A DNA stretch of 64,000 nt, from contig CAXIPT010000007.1 of NCBI GenBank assembly GCA_964030475.1, positions 5,794,916 to 5,858,915 on the forward strand. Reading direction: 5' to 3'. The notes beneath the pieces were generated by a model, which saw only the letters and a program-made list of their open reading frames with translations, had not been told where the DNA came from and did not search any database. Source of the stretch: Tethya wilhelma. Its lineage: Eukaryota > Porifera > Demospongiae > Tethyida > Tethyidae. Made by a program: the position numbers and the translations under genes. How positions within the stretch are numbered: the stretch's first letter is position 1; each line of letters starts with the position of its first letter. Positions 55,604 to 64,000 of this stretch are shown in pieces.

Positions 55604-56842
55604 ATCTTCTGTGTCCATGGTGGTCTCTCTCCCTACATCACCACCCTGGACCAGATCAGAGCGATTGACCGTAAGCAGGAGGTCCCTCACGATGGTCCCA
55701 TGTGTGACCTCCTCTGGTCTGACCCAGAGAGTGAGTCAATAAGACAATGATACCAAGGTGCTAGTACACGAGGCAATATTGATGATTGTTTGTGTGTTTC
55801 TACGTGTAGATATTGATGGCTGGGGCATCAGTCCCAGGGGGGCAGGCTACCTCTTTGGCTCTGATGTTGTGGAACAGGTATATAGCTATAAATTATGTTA
55901 TGGTAGTGTGTTAGAGTTGTACGGTTACAATTGTGTTTCTAGTTGTTGCCTATCAATCTACAATATTCCATCTTCCGATGTTTTTCTAATTAATGCCCAC
56001 CACCTTGCATCTTACTCTCACATGCATGTCAATCTCACACACATACACACCTTATTCTAATTAATGCCCATCACTTCTAATAGTGTACTTGCACCATTCA
56101 AATAAACGACACTCCCTGTGTTTCTTTGCCAACACACCATCTCTCCATTGCAGTTCAGATCAGATAACAACGTGTCGATGATCTGCCGAGCCCATCAGCT
56201 GGTCATGGAGGGATACAAGTGGCACTTTGCAGAGACAGTGCTAACAGTGTGGTCAGCTCCAAACTACTGCTACAGGTGAGAACATATCCACAGCTGTTGT
56301 ACCAACACTATAGCCTCGTATATACCAGTCCCTCTCTGTACTTGGCGTGAATCATAGTGGGAAAAGCCTGGTTTATGAGGCTAGTACTACACCATGTTTA
56401 GCCTCCTACCCAAGCTCTCTCCTTTGACCATTTTTCGAGGAGGGAAGTTAATTATTATGCTAGAGCATGCTTGAAAGTAACAACAGAATGAGATAGATCC
56501 TTTGAGATCAAATCATAAACACACTGTCTTTACTTCACACCATCAAGGTGGTGAAAGCTAGTAATGTGTCCTAGCAAAGTCCTAGTTGTTGTGTTTCTCT
56601 TCTCTTAGATGTGGTAATGTGGCGGCCATTTTTGAACTAGACGAAAATCTACAAAAGAATTACACGATATTTGAAGCAGCACCAAATGTAAGCCATTACC
56701 AATGTGGATTGTGCCATTCATCTACCTACACTTAGTACAAATGATCTAAAATTTTAAGAGTTGCAATAATTTTTTGTCATATTTTCCACAGGAGGTCAGA
56801 GGTGAGCCAACCAGGAAGCCCATCCCAGAGTACTTCCTCTGA
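54747..56842 (+). CDS. PPP4C: Serine/threonine protein phosphatase 4 catalytic subunit (N-terminus not found)
   Basis: Eight exons (54747-54899, 54987-55049, 55377-55487, 55604-55730, 55810-55877, 56154-56275, 56609-56687, 56792-56842) give 257 residues in consistent phase. They contain the PPP metal-binding motifs GDIHGQ, GDFVDRG, GNHE, and later HGGL and the RAHQ loop, and end EYFL as PP4 and PP2A do for methylation and regulatory-subunit contact. [17 protein letters not shown] and [20 protein letters not shown] favour PP4 over PP2A and PP6. The family is about 307 residues, so about 50 N-terminal residues are missing. PP4 dephosphorylates DNA-damage and centrosomal substrates. The histidine in GNHE and all visible metal ligands are intact. 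Confidence 0.93.
55134..55163. repeat. Short perfect hairpin in a PP4 intron
   Basis: CTTTACCACACAT and its inverse ATGTGTGGTAAAG lie almost back to back, followed by related AAAGATTGATGTGTGG repeats. Probably the edge of a small inverted-repeat element. Confidence 0.6.
55199..55290 (+). repeat. Dispersed repeat shared with 59945-60035
   Basis: The stretch containing ACATTATTAGACCTTTCC and GGGGGGTATGCTATTTCCCT recurs with few differences, inverted, in a CCDC42-like intron at about 59945-60035. Confidence 0.7.
55557..55602 (+). repeat. (CT)n microsatellite before a PP4 acceptor
   Basis: A pure CT tract runs straight into the CAG acceptor of the exon at 55604. Confidence 0.9.
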
Positions 56843-57398
56843 TGTTGGTCCACTGGCTGTATTGGTAGTAGGAGAGCATTTGAAGTAACTTATATACACT
56901 GTACATTATCTGATGCATCATCACAGCATGCCATGGCAGTCCTGCACTAGATCAACCCTTGTGTGTGGGTGTATTTATTGTCTTGGTCGCATTATTTTTC
57001 TTTCTTGTTTGTTTTTTTTTTACTGCCACTGACTGTTCACTCTCGGAGTGATGGTATGTCTCATTCACTTACATGCAGAGACTGTGTGTGTGTTCTGTAC
57101 ACTATTATACTAACTATTTCATTACAGTGTAATGTTATTTAAAGTGGAGAAATTTTAGAATCAAAGTGCTAAATTATTGGATGCTTCTGGGCATAATAAT
57201 TATTGCTGATGTCATAATTATTAATTTTTCACATAAATTAAATGTCATGTTTCACATCAAATATTCACCACTCATGTTTCGAGATCTGTCTGTTGTATAT
57301 ACACATGCAGCATTGCAACTGCAATGTGTGTGTATGTAATATATGCATGTATATATGTGTGTGTATGTGTGTGTGTGTGTGTGTGTGTGTATGCTAGG
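56843..57398. other. Convergent intergenic region
   Basis: 3' flanks of PP4 and the CCDC42-like gene. It holds T-rich and AT-rich sequence and a (TG)n tract at about 57356-57390. I see no gene. Confidence 0.5.
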
Positions 57399-60300
57399 CT
57401 ATTTGGCTGGTGTGAGTTGCAGTAGTTGGTAGTTGGGGACGGCAGCACTTTCAAGTCTCTTGATCTCGTTGGCAATCTCAGTGAAATCTTTAATAAATGT
57501 CTGAATCTGAAACAAAACAGACAAAAGAAGAATAACCAACGTGACCTAGCAGCCTAGCAGTTAATCTAGTCCTGGAACTTTTACACTAGCTTAAAGGATT
57601 CTAGTGTCACAGACTATAATACAGCTGTGACCGTGCAGTGAAGAATCAATCTGAGGAGGTGTACCTTTTGCAGCTGCAGTAGTGTGTTCTCTGATTCGTG
57701 TGAGGGTAGCTTTCTCTGGAGGTGCTTGTACATTAGAGTGAACAGGTTGTGAGTAGCCATCTTGATCTGACCAAGGAGCAGCGTCTTGGACGCTGATGTC
57801 GTTTGAATCCTAACCCACTCACTCTCCCTGGAAGAAGAAGGGGAAAAAGCAACAAGAAAGAACACTTAAACAATAACAACTTAAATTTCAACTATCACTT
57901 TAACCACTATCAGAGTGTTCTACGTATAGGCCTTAATAGATTATTATGCCAGCATAATTTCGAGCATAATAAGCTAAATTTTGTGACCATCCCAGCATGA
58001 TAGGCTGGAATTTTGTTGGATTAACAGCACCTGAATGCTCTGCCACGGTGTATATATGTGAAGCCCGGCAGTAAAAATCAAAGATTAAGTATACCCTAGT
58101 AAAATCTAGTTACTGTGGTCCAGAGATTGTGTGATATGTCCACTACAAGCACACAAAGTTTGAAGGCCTAACTCTGCAATTGTAGGTAATTATAGCGTTT
58201 GTAATAGCATGCTAGAAGTGGTTGTAAGCTAAGTACATGTGGTAAATTCATTACTGTTCTTGTGTAAACACTCACAGTTCTCTTCACAAGCACGTGTAGT
58301 TGGGTCAAAGGTCATGTTGCAATGCAGTCATGTCCAGAGGAGGTACGACACGAGTGCGCCTTTGCTGAGCTGGCAAGTCTGTTAATTGCATTCCAATCAT
58401 GTGACCGCAATACTTCACAATGAGAATTGATCACGTGCACCAGTTTGCCAGCTCAGCAAAGGCGCTCTCGTGTCGTACCTCCTCTGAGTCATGTCAGTAT
58501 GTAAACTATATCCATGAAACCTTACCAGTATGCTAAATAGGTAGTAGGTATATAATGTTGTACACATGATTATAATCTTTCTTGTATTCTAAATATTATT
58601 AATAGGTAAACTTTAATTGAGGCTATATTGAAACTACCATTTGTACATTATCTTTGATTTTTACTGCCGGGCTTCACATATATAGTCTCCGACTGTTTCA
58701 GCAGTCACCAGTATTGTCTGTTACACATTCTTTAGTGTTCTTTTGATGAAACAGGTTAACTCACAAAGTGTGAATTAACAAGTATAATTACAGAAACACA
58801 TAACTATCATAATGGTCTTTCAATTTGTTCGTGGTTCTGTTCATTAAAAATCAATAATTTCTGCGACATTATTTGGTAGTAATAAGCATAATAGACAACT
58901 TGAGAAGCATAATAGGCAGATTTTGAAGCATAATTGGGTCATTCTTTGAGCATAAAAGAAAAGAAAAATAGGTAGAGTCTTTAGCATAACCTATCAAGGC
59001 CTACATATGTAGCCAGCTACCTAAATCAGACCTAGCTACCTAAATCAGACCTAGCTACCTGACTGAGAAGAAGTAGAAGTGGGAGAAATAAAATGCCAAG
59101 ATAAAGGTGTGCCTCATTTACAATGCTATGTGTGTTCTGTGGATGTGCTCACCATTTCACCACGTTCCCCTTTGCCTCCTCGAACTTGGCTTGGAGTCGT
59201 GCCAGCTCATTGTTGTAGCTGAGGATCTCATTGTGTTTCTCTTCAGTGAACTTCATCAGATAGGCTCTCTCCATTTCAATGGCATCCTGACTGTCATGGT
59301 CATGACCTACCAAATCCTAGAGCAAATCACAAAGAATAACGCTGGAAATTACGCTATTCTTAGGCTGACTATCACAATAGCTTTGTGTGTGTGTGTGTGT
59401 GTGAACCATCCAGGCATTATTGATGCTTTCTACCATAGGCTGTATACCTGTTTGGTCTGCCTCAGTGTGTCGTGACGTGCTATGATCTCGTGAGCCTCAT
59501 CAAACTGTGCATGGTGAAAAATGAACATTCTCACAATCATCACTGCAATACTAACACTATGACAGTGATGGCTATACTCACTTCATCAGCCTGGTCTAGC
59601 ACTTTCTCCATAAACTTTTGGTAGACACTGAACTTTGAAATGGTTGCTTTTTGTTTCTTCACGACCTTGCTCAACCCATCAATCTCTTCTTGGAGTCTCT
59701 CGATTTCTTTATCCTTTTGCCGACCTAGTTCCTGTTCTGCTTTCGCCTTTTTCAGAGCTCTAGCACGTTTCAAATCATTCTCCTAATTAAGTGAAAGAAA
59801 TTTAAGAATTGTATGTGAATTGCAGGCTGGGCAAAATCTCAGCGTACCCAATGTTAAAAATCCCACCCAAATATATAGGAGGATCTAGCATTGGGGTACG
59901 CTATTTTCCTCCATCATTTTGGCCAGCCCGCCCACAATAGGAGGGAAATAGCATACCCCCCACACTAAATCCCACCTATATATATGTATGGGTGGGAAAG
60001 GTCTAATAATGTAATTTTGTATGACCCCCAGTGAGTGCATACTTTAAAATTTTGTGATTTGCTCTTCAGAGATTCTAATTGTTACTCATTTTCACCTTTA
60101 GAAATTTATCAAACTTTAGCAGCGATTCCTTCAACTGTTGCTCTTTCCTCTCCAGTTCATCTCTCCTCTGCTGAAGTGTCTCCATCTTCATCTGGAACTC
60201 CTGCAGGTTCAATGACAATGAGACAAAATTAAATACATACATGAGCAATGTGTGCTTGCATGCAATGTACTAGCTCTTATACACCAAGATCGATATCATT

Positions 60301-60857
60301 TGGAACTCCTGCAGGACTGGTTCTTGGCAAATTAAGACACAACATACATCAGATTTATGTACATGCATGCAATGTACTACTAGCTCTTATCTCAGAAGTA
60401 AGCTGCTGACTGCCAATAAATAGTTTCATTAATAATCTTATTTTTTACTGCTGAATCTGTGCTGTGGTAAGGTTGCTTCCAGCTTAATTTAGATCTCAGA
60501 GACTTTGCAAATGTAGCTGATCAGTTCAATAGAAAGCCTGATACTTTGAGTCTACGTCTTGTGCACACAAGATGAAGCTATTCCATACCTCCTTCTGTGT
60601 CCCTAAGGCTTGCTCCACTTCCGCCATTTCTCTCCTCTTCTCCAGGAGTCGTGTGGCTGGAGTGAGATGCTCTGATTCCTCAGGCATCTTGCTGCACAAA
60701 GAAACACGTTAATGATCTCCCAATCAAAGTACAATGATGTGCTAAACCTTGCAGGTCATCATCAAGAAGCCTCATACAATAGAGACACTTACACTAAGAG
60801 CTTGTCCTCAAAAGTCGTCTTGAAGTAATCATCCATTCCTCCTCCTCCGGTTGCCAT
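57399..60857 (-). CDS. CCDC42: CCDC42/CFAP73-type axonemal coiled-coil protein
   Basis: Eight exons (60857-60793, 60691-60589, 60200-60096, 59782-59582, 59504-59448, 59316-59153, 57827-57665, 57506-57399) join in phase to about 321 residues, almost all coiled coil. Diagnostic stretches are TRLLEKRREMAEVEQAL, QLKESLLKFDKFLKEND, KRARALKKA, NNELARLQAKFEEAKGNVV, then W-E-S-x-W-V-x-I-Q and KTLLLGQIKMATHNLF. The family functions in sperm flagella and motile cilia (CCDC42 in head-tail coupling and flagellar assembly; CFAP73 as part of a modified inner-arm docking complex). The length matches CCDC42. Choosing between CCDC42 and CFAP73 would need a tree. The start at 60857 is 202 bases from the divergent WD40 gene. 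Confidence 0.88.
58053..58684. mobile_element. Nested inverted-repeat elements in a CCDC42-like intron
   Basis: The outer arms, about 34 bases including GTGAAGCCCGGCAGTAAAAA, lie at 58053-58086 and inverted at 58650-58684. Inside, arms of about 50 bases including GAGGAGGTACGACACGAG lie at about 58326-58376 and inverted at about 58444-58497. The two palindromic units share no sequence, so one seems to have inserted into the other. Confidence 0.75.
59826..60035. repeat. Composite dispersed repeat
   Basis: The 59945-60035 part is the inverted partner of 55199-55290. The adjacent 59826-59935 part contains its own short inverted ends (GGCTGGGCAAAAT and ATTTTGGCCAGCC) and related GGGGTACGCTATTTTCC units. 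Located in an intron. Confidence 0.6.
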
Positions 60858-61059
60858 TGCTGCGCTGTTCGTGTGTTGGCTCCTGTTCAGAGGCAGGTAG
60901 ATTTGTTGAGCAAAAGACAAATCAATGGGCTCCAAATGGAAAGTTTTTGTGTATGTGACTATAGCAACGTAAGCCACGCCCATAAAATTAATCTGCAAAA
61001 CGTGAGGGCGGTGAGCCCCACCCACTTTTAGTTTTCTCGTAAACAACAAGACACTCAAC
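60858..61059. promoter_or_regulatory. Candidate bidirectional promoter
   Basis: Only 202 bases separate the start codons of the divergent CCDC42-like and WD40 genes. The interval must hold both 5' UTRs and core promoters. I see no TATA box I would trust. Confidence 0.5.
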
Positions 61060-63219
61060 ATGCCGGTTTTAACTGAAGAACTAGCGCGATTCAAAGCGCA
61101 CAGGTGGCAAATCTCCTGCTTAGACTTCAGTCCCGACGGCTCTCTGCTAGCAAGCGGCGCATGGGACAAGGAAGTCCATCTGTGGGACCTCAGCAACCTC
61201 GAGGCGGTTCACACTCTGAAAGGAGCTCACGATGTGCCCATCACTTGCGTTAGCTGGCACCGTCCAAACGGTCTGCTGGTGTGCACGGGGTCTGCGGACA
61301 ACACTCTGGCTCTGTGGAACACTGAATCTGGGCAAAACGTGGCCACTCTGGCTGAACATTTTGGTTGGGTTCTTGGGTGCTCGTTTTCTAACTCTGGAAC
61401 GCTCTTAGCAACAGCATCTTGGGACAAGACGGTGAGAATATGGGACGCTAACACTGCCACACTCATCAATAACTTGAATGGGCACGCGGCTGGTGTGTGG
61501 TCTGTGGAGTTTCATCCAAAATCCTCCACACTTTGTTCAGCCAGCGAAGATGGCACGATCAAGTTGTGGGATCCAAGAGTCAGCACCGTAGTTCGTACTT
61601 TTTCTGGCGGACACACTGATGCTGTTTACTGTGCCAAGTGGTCACCAGATGGAGCAATGGTTGCCTCTGGTTCAGCCGACACAAATGTATGTTTGTATGT
61701 GTAGTCTCCCCGGCTTCTCGCGAGACTATTGCACTATGTATGTATGTATGTGCTTGATAGAAACGAAGTGTGTCTTCAATTATGTGTTTCCCACCTATAG
61801 ATATCTGTTTGGGAGCCCGGTACTGGGACAGTCATTAATACAATCTATGGACACGAAGACACAGTAAAGAACATTTATTTCAATCCCAATACACGCAACG
61901 TCGCTGTCCCTGTACTAGCATCAGCTGGTGACTTCACAGTACGTCTCTCGGATCCAAGACCGACACAAAAGGCCGACATTCTTACTCTCTTGCCTCATCT
62001 TCCTGGTAAAGAAGTGGAAGCCGTCTGCATTTCACCAGATGGTTCTCTGGTTGTCTCTGGAGGCAGAGATGGTTTGATTGTGGTGATGAACCTATTCGTA
62101 CCTACGATTATTCCTGAATCTGAACAACCTTCGCTGTCGTCTGCGATTCGTAATAGCCGAGCATTTCGTGATCGCTCCTACATTTACGATGCTACAGCTG
62201 ATGATATTTCTGAGATGAATTTCAACTCTGAAGAGGATCTCTTGGCTGCACTGGAAATTGACGAATTGGATAAGATTTTGGAGAAACCGGGAGATATGCA
62301 GAAACTGAAAGGTGATGAGCACGATGCATCTCGTCTGTCAAAGTTGAAACGTAAGAGCAGGCTGGGTGAAAAGGCTGTTGATCTTGGCGATCATGCCACG
62401 CTCAAGAGAAAAGGACCAAGTGCACGAGAATCTCGTGAAAAACGTGTCAAAGAGAAGCTAGTTGATGTTCCAACAATGGTCGCTCACTTGTCAGCTGTGA
62501 ACCGAGCTTCATATGCTGCACAGGAGAAGAGCAGTAGTAGTGAGACTGAGAGTGAGGAGGAGGAATCATCTGAAGAAGATGTGGTAGATAGTCGTCACGA
62601 TCTCTTGGTTAACATTTCTGATCGTGTGGCAAACTTTTCTGAACGGAAACGAAAGACGACTCTCCAGGAAGTGAGATACAGACCTCCCCCACAGAGGCTC
62701 TCGCTGCTACCAGATCAAGTCCCAGGAGAGCTGAAGAACCGAAGAGAAATGTTTGAAAAGAAACCAGAGGCGGCACAAGCCACTCAGAGTGAAGATGGAA
62801 GTCACACAGAACTAAAAGGCGAAGAGAGTAAAACTCAAGTGACTGATGATAAAGTAGTTGAAGGTGAAAGTGTTTACACAGCCGATGGTGAAACTGAGCA
62901 AGAATTCTTGAACAAGTATGGCCATTTAATGCCAGGTGGCGATGAATCTGAAGTGGATACAATGCAAAGGACGAGGAGCAGTGATGCATACGACACAGAA
63001 TCACTCATGCACGAATCGGGCCACTACTCCATTAAACCTGACTACCTGAACACGAGTCTTCAAGGATTGGAGTTTGGGAGTCCGACCCACGAGAGCACAG
63101 CAAGGAATGTGTTCTCTCCCTCACTAGCTCCTCCGTCAGAGCACGATGAAGAGGAGGAGACAGACTCCTCCATGACAGCTGTGGAAGAAGAAGATGATGA
63201 TACTCTTAGTGTGATATGA
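61060..63219 (+). CDS. WD40-repeat protein with acidic C-terminal tail
   Basis: Two exons (61060-61686 and 61801-63219) give 681 residues. The first 340 or so form a WD40 beta-propeller with about seven blades. Clear blade ends are GAWDKEVHLWDL, GSADNTLALWNT, ASWDKTVRIWDA, ASEDGTIKLWDP, GSADTNISVWEP and SAGDFTVRLSDP, with a weaker last blade (SGGRDGLIVVMNL). The remaining 340 residues are low-complexity and charged, with Lys/Arg-rich and Ser/Glu/Asp-rich segments (SSSSETESEEEESSEED) and a very acidic end. WD40 propellers are binding scaffolds, and I cannot assign an orthologue. The divergent, close CCDC42-like neighbour makes a cilium role possible, but that is only positional inference. Confidence 0.85.
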
Positions 63220-63543
63220 ATTGTGTGCAAATGATGTCAAGCAATAATTAATTTCAAAATTAGCTATAATATTTTATTAGCTAGAGTTCGAATAATTAGA
63301 ATTAGCGAAGGCAAAGCAGCGGCACATGTTGTCCGTATATTCAAAATATCCGAATTTGAAATTTATATTTTTAGCGAGCAGCTCAGGTGATTATCGTACC
63401 ATGCATACACCACATGGTAACCATACACGCGTATTTTTATGTACAAATCCGCATTATTTATTGAACTACAGTGATCAAGTATCATCGTATTATATAGACT
63501 CTGAGACCCTACCAGTGGTACAGAGCTAACTGAAGCCGCTACT
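63220..63543. promoter_or_regulatory. Short tandem-gene spacer
   Basis: The 324 bases between the WD40 gene stop and the next ATG hold AT-rich 3' UTR-like sequence and then the upstream region of the next gene. No distinct motif is claimed. Confidence 0.4.
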
Positions 63544-64000
63544 ATGCCTTGCGACGGAGACGAAGCACTGATACCGCCCGAGGAAGAATCGGCCAAACAA
63601 GGTGCGCGCAGGAAAGGTCAACCCGTGCGCCGATTCACCTCGAAGGAGCTGAGCCAACTGAACAGACCCCACAACGCTCATGTAGCCGTGAGAGGGAAGG
63701 TAAGAATAAATAGTGTCTGTGTTTAGTTTAGGAGTGCGTAGATGCTTAATAGCCAGCTTCACAAGTTTGTAGCATATCGAGCTTGTTTGCATTTTTGTGG
63801 TTTCTTGCCAGCGGTTGACCTTCTAACACGCAAAAGGTCACGAACATGATGGGATGTTAGGGTGACTATTCTGTGTATGCCAATGATCAACAGAGCTATG
63901 TTTTCAGAAATCACATCCAAAAACTTATTATAACATTGACTCTAGTTCTTTGGGTACATATTGGTGCTGAAAATTATGTATTTTTTCTCTGACAGGTGTA
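63544..64000 (+). CDS. First exons of a probable cytochrome b5-domain protein
   Basis: The ATG at 63544 opens MPCDGDEALIPPEEES, a basic linker, then RRFTSKELSQLNRPHN and AHVAVRGK, ending at a GTAAGA donor after 63699. The next acceptor (GACAG, 63995) is followed by GTGTA, giving VRGK-VY. F-T-x-x-E-L-x-x-x-N and V-x-V-R-G-K-V-Y is the start of a cytochrome b5 haem-binding domain. Its HPGG motif would lie beyond the window. Whether it is a free b5, a desaturase or another b5 fusion cannot be seen. Confidence 0.7.

Noticed and set aside
1..64000. CRISPR arrays, bacterial operons, tRNA or rRNA genes
   Set aside because: The sequence is clearly eukaryotic with spliceosomal introns. I saw no spacer-repeat arrays and no tRNA or rRNA that I could recognise by eye; a tRNA scan would settle the last point.

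Overview
The window looks like draft genomic sequence from a demosponge-like basal metazoan. It has short introns with GT-AG borders and animal genes (clathrin heavy chain, a SETD1-type methyltransferase, a paxillin-family LIM protein, PP4 catalytic subunit, a CCDC42-type axonemal protein). It also has expanded families that I associate with sponges: an NHR-kinase fusion, F-box/LRR-like tandem paralogues, and CARD/GBP/FN3/ZU5/Death multidomain proteins. Assignment to sponge is inference. Five single-N joints (4052, 8962, 26808, 41379, 41587) and one 38-base N run (33893-33930) mark assembly joints, and most of them coincide with broken genes.

Layout. 0.7-1.1 kb: possible first exon on the minus strand. 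2.3-4.0 kb (-): NHR/coiled-coil/kinase gene, cut at the 4052 joint. 4.2-8.3 kb (+): C-terminal half of clathrin heavy chain. 8.9-12.5 kb (+): SETD1-type gene with its middle lost at the 8962 joint. 12.8-18.6 kb (-): an intact F-box-like/LRR-like gene and a decayed tandem copy. 19.1-47.4 kb (+): the most interesting block, a cluster of related genes built from a CARD-like domain, a guanylate-binding-protein (GBP) type GTPase with its helical domain, and arrays of FN3 modules. One copy ends in ZU5, a UPA-like region and a Death domain. Another ends in 16 FN3 modules and a hydrophobic tail. The cluster is laced with copies of one inverted-repeat element that I did not see elsewhere in the window. 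47.7-49.3 kb (-): a secreted protein. 49.8-53.6 kb (-): paxillin-like gene. 54.7-56.8 kb (+): PP4 catalytic subunit. 57.4-60.9 kb (-): CCDC42-like gene, head to head with a WD40 gene (61.1-63.2 kb, +). 63.5 kb to the end (+): first exon of a probable cytochrome b5-domain gene.

The flanking genes are housekeeping, cytoskeletal or ciliary genes and show no joint pathway. The central cluster combines death-fold adaptors (CARD, Death), a ZU5-UPA module of the kind found in PIDD, UNC5 and the NLRP1/CARD8 FIIND, and a GBP GTPase. All of these occur in animal innate immunity or cell-death signalling, so I infer a rapidly evolving self-defence or death-signalling family. A fragment of an NLR (NACHT-associated) gene is trapped between two joints inside the same cluster.
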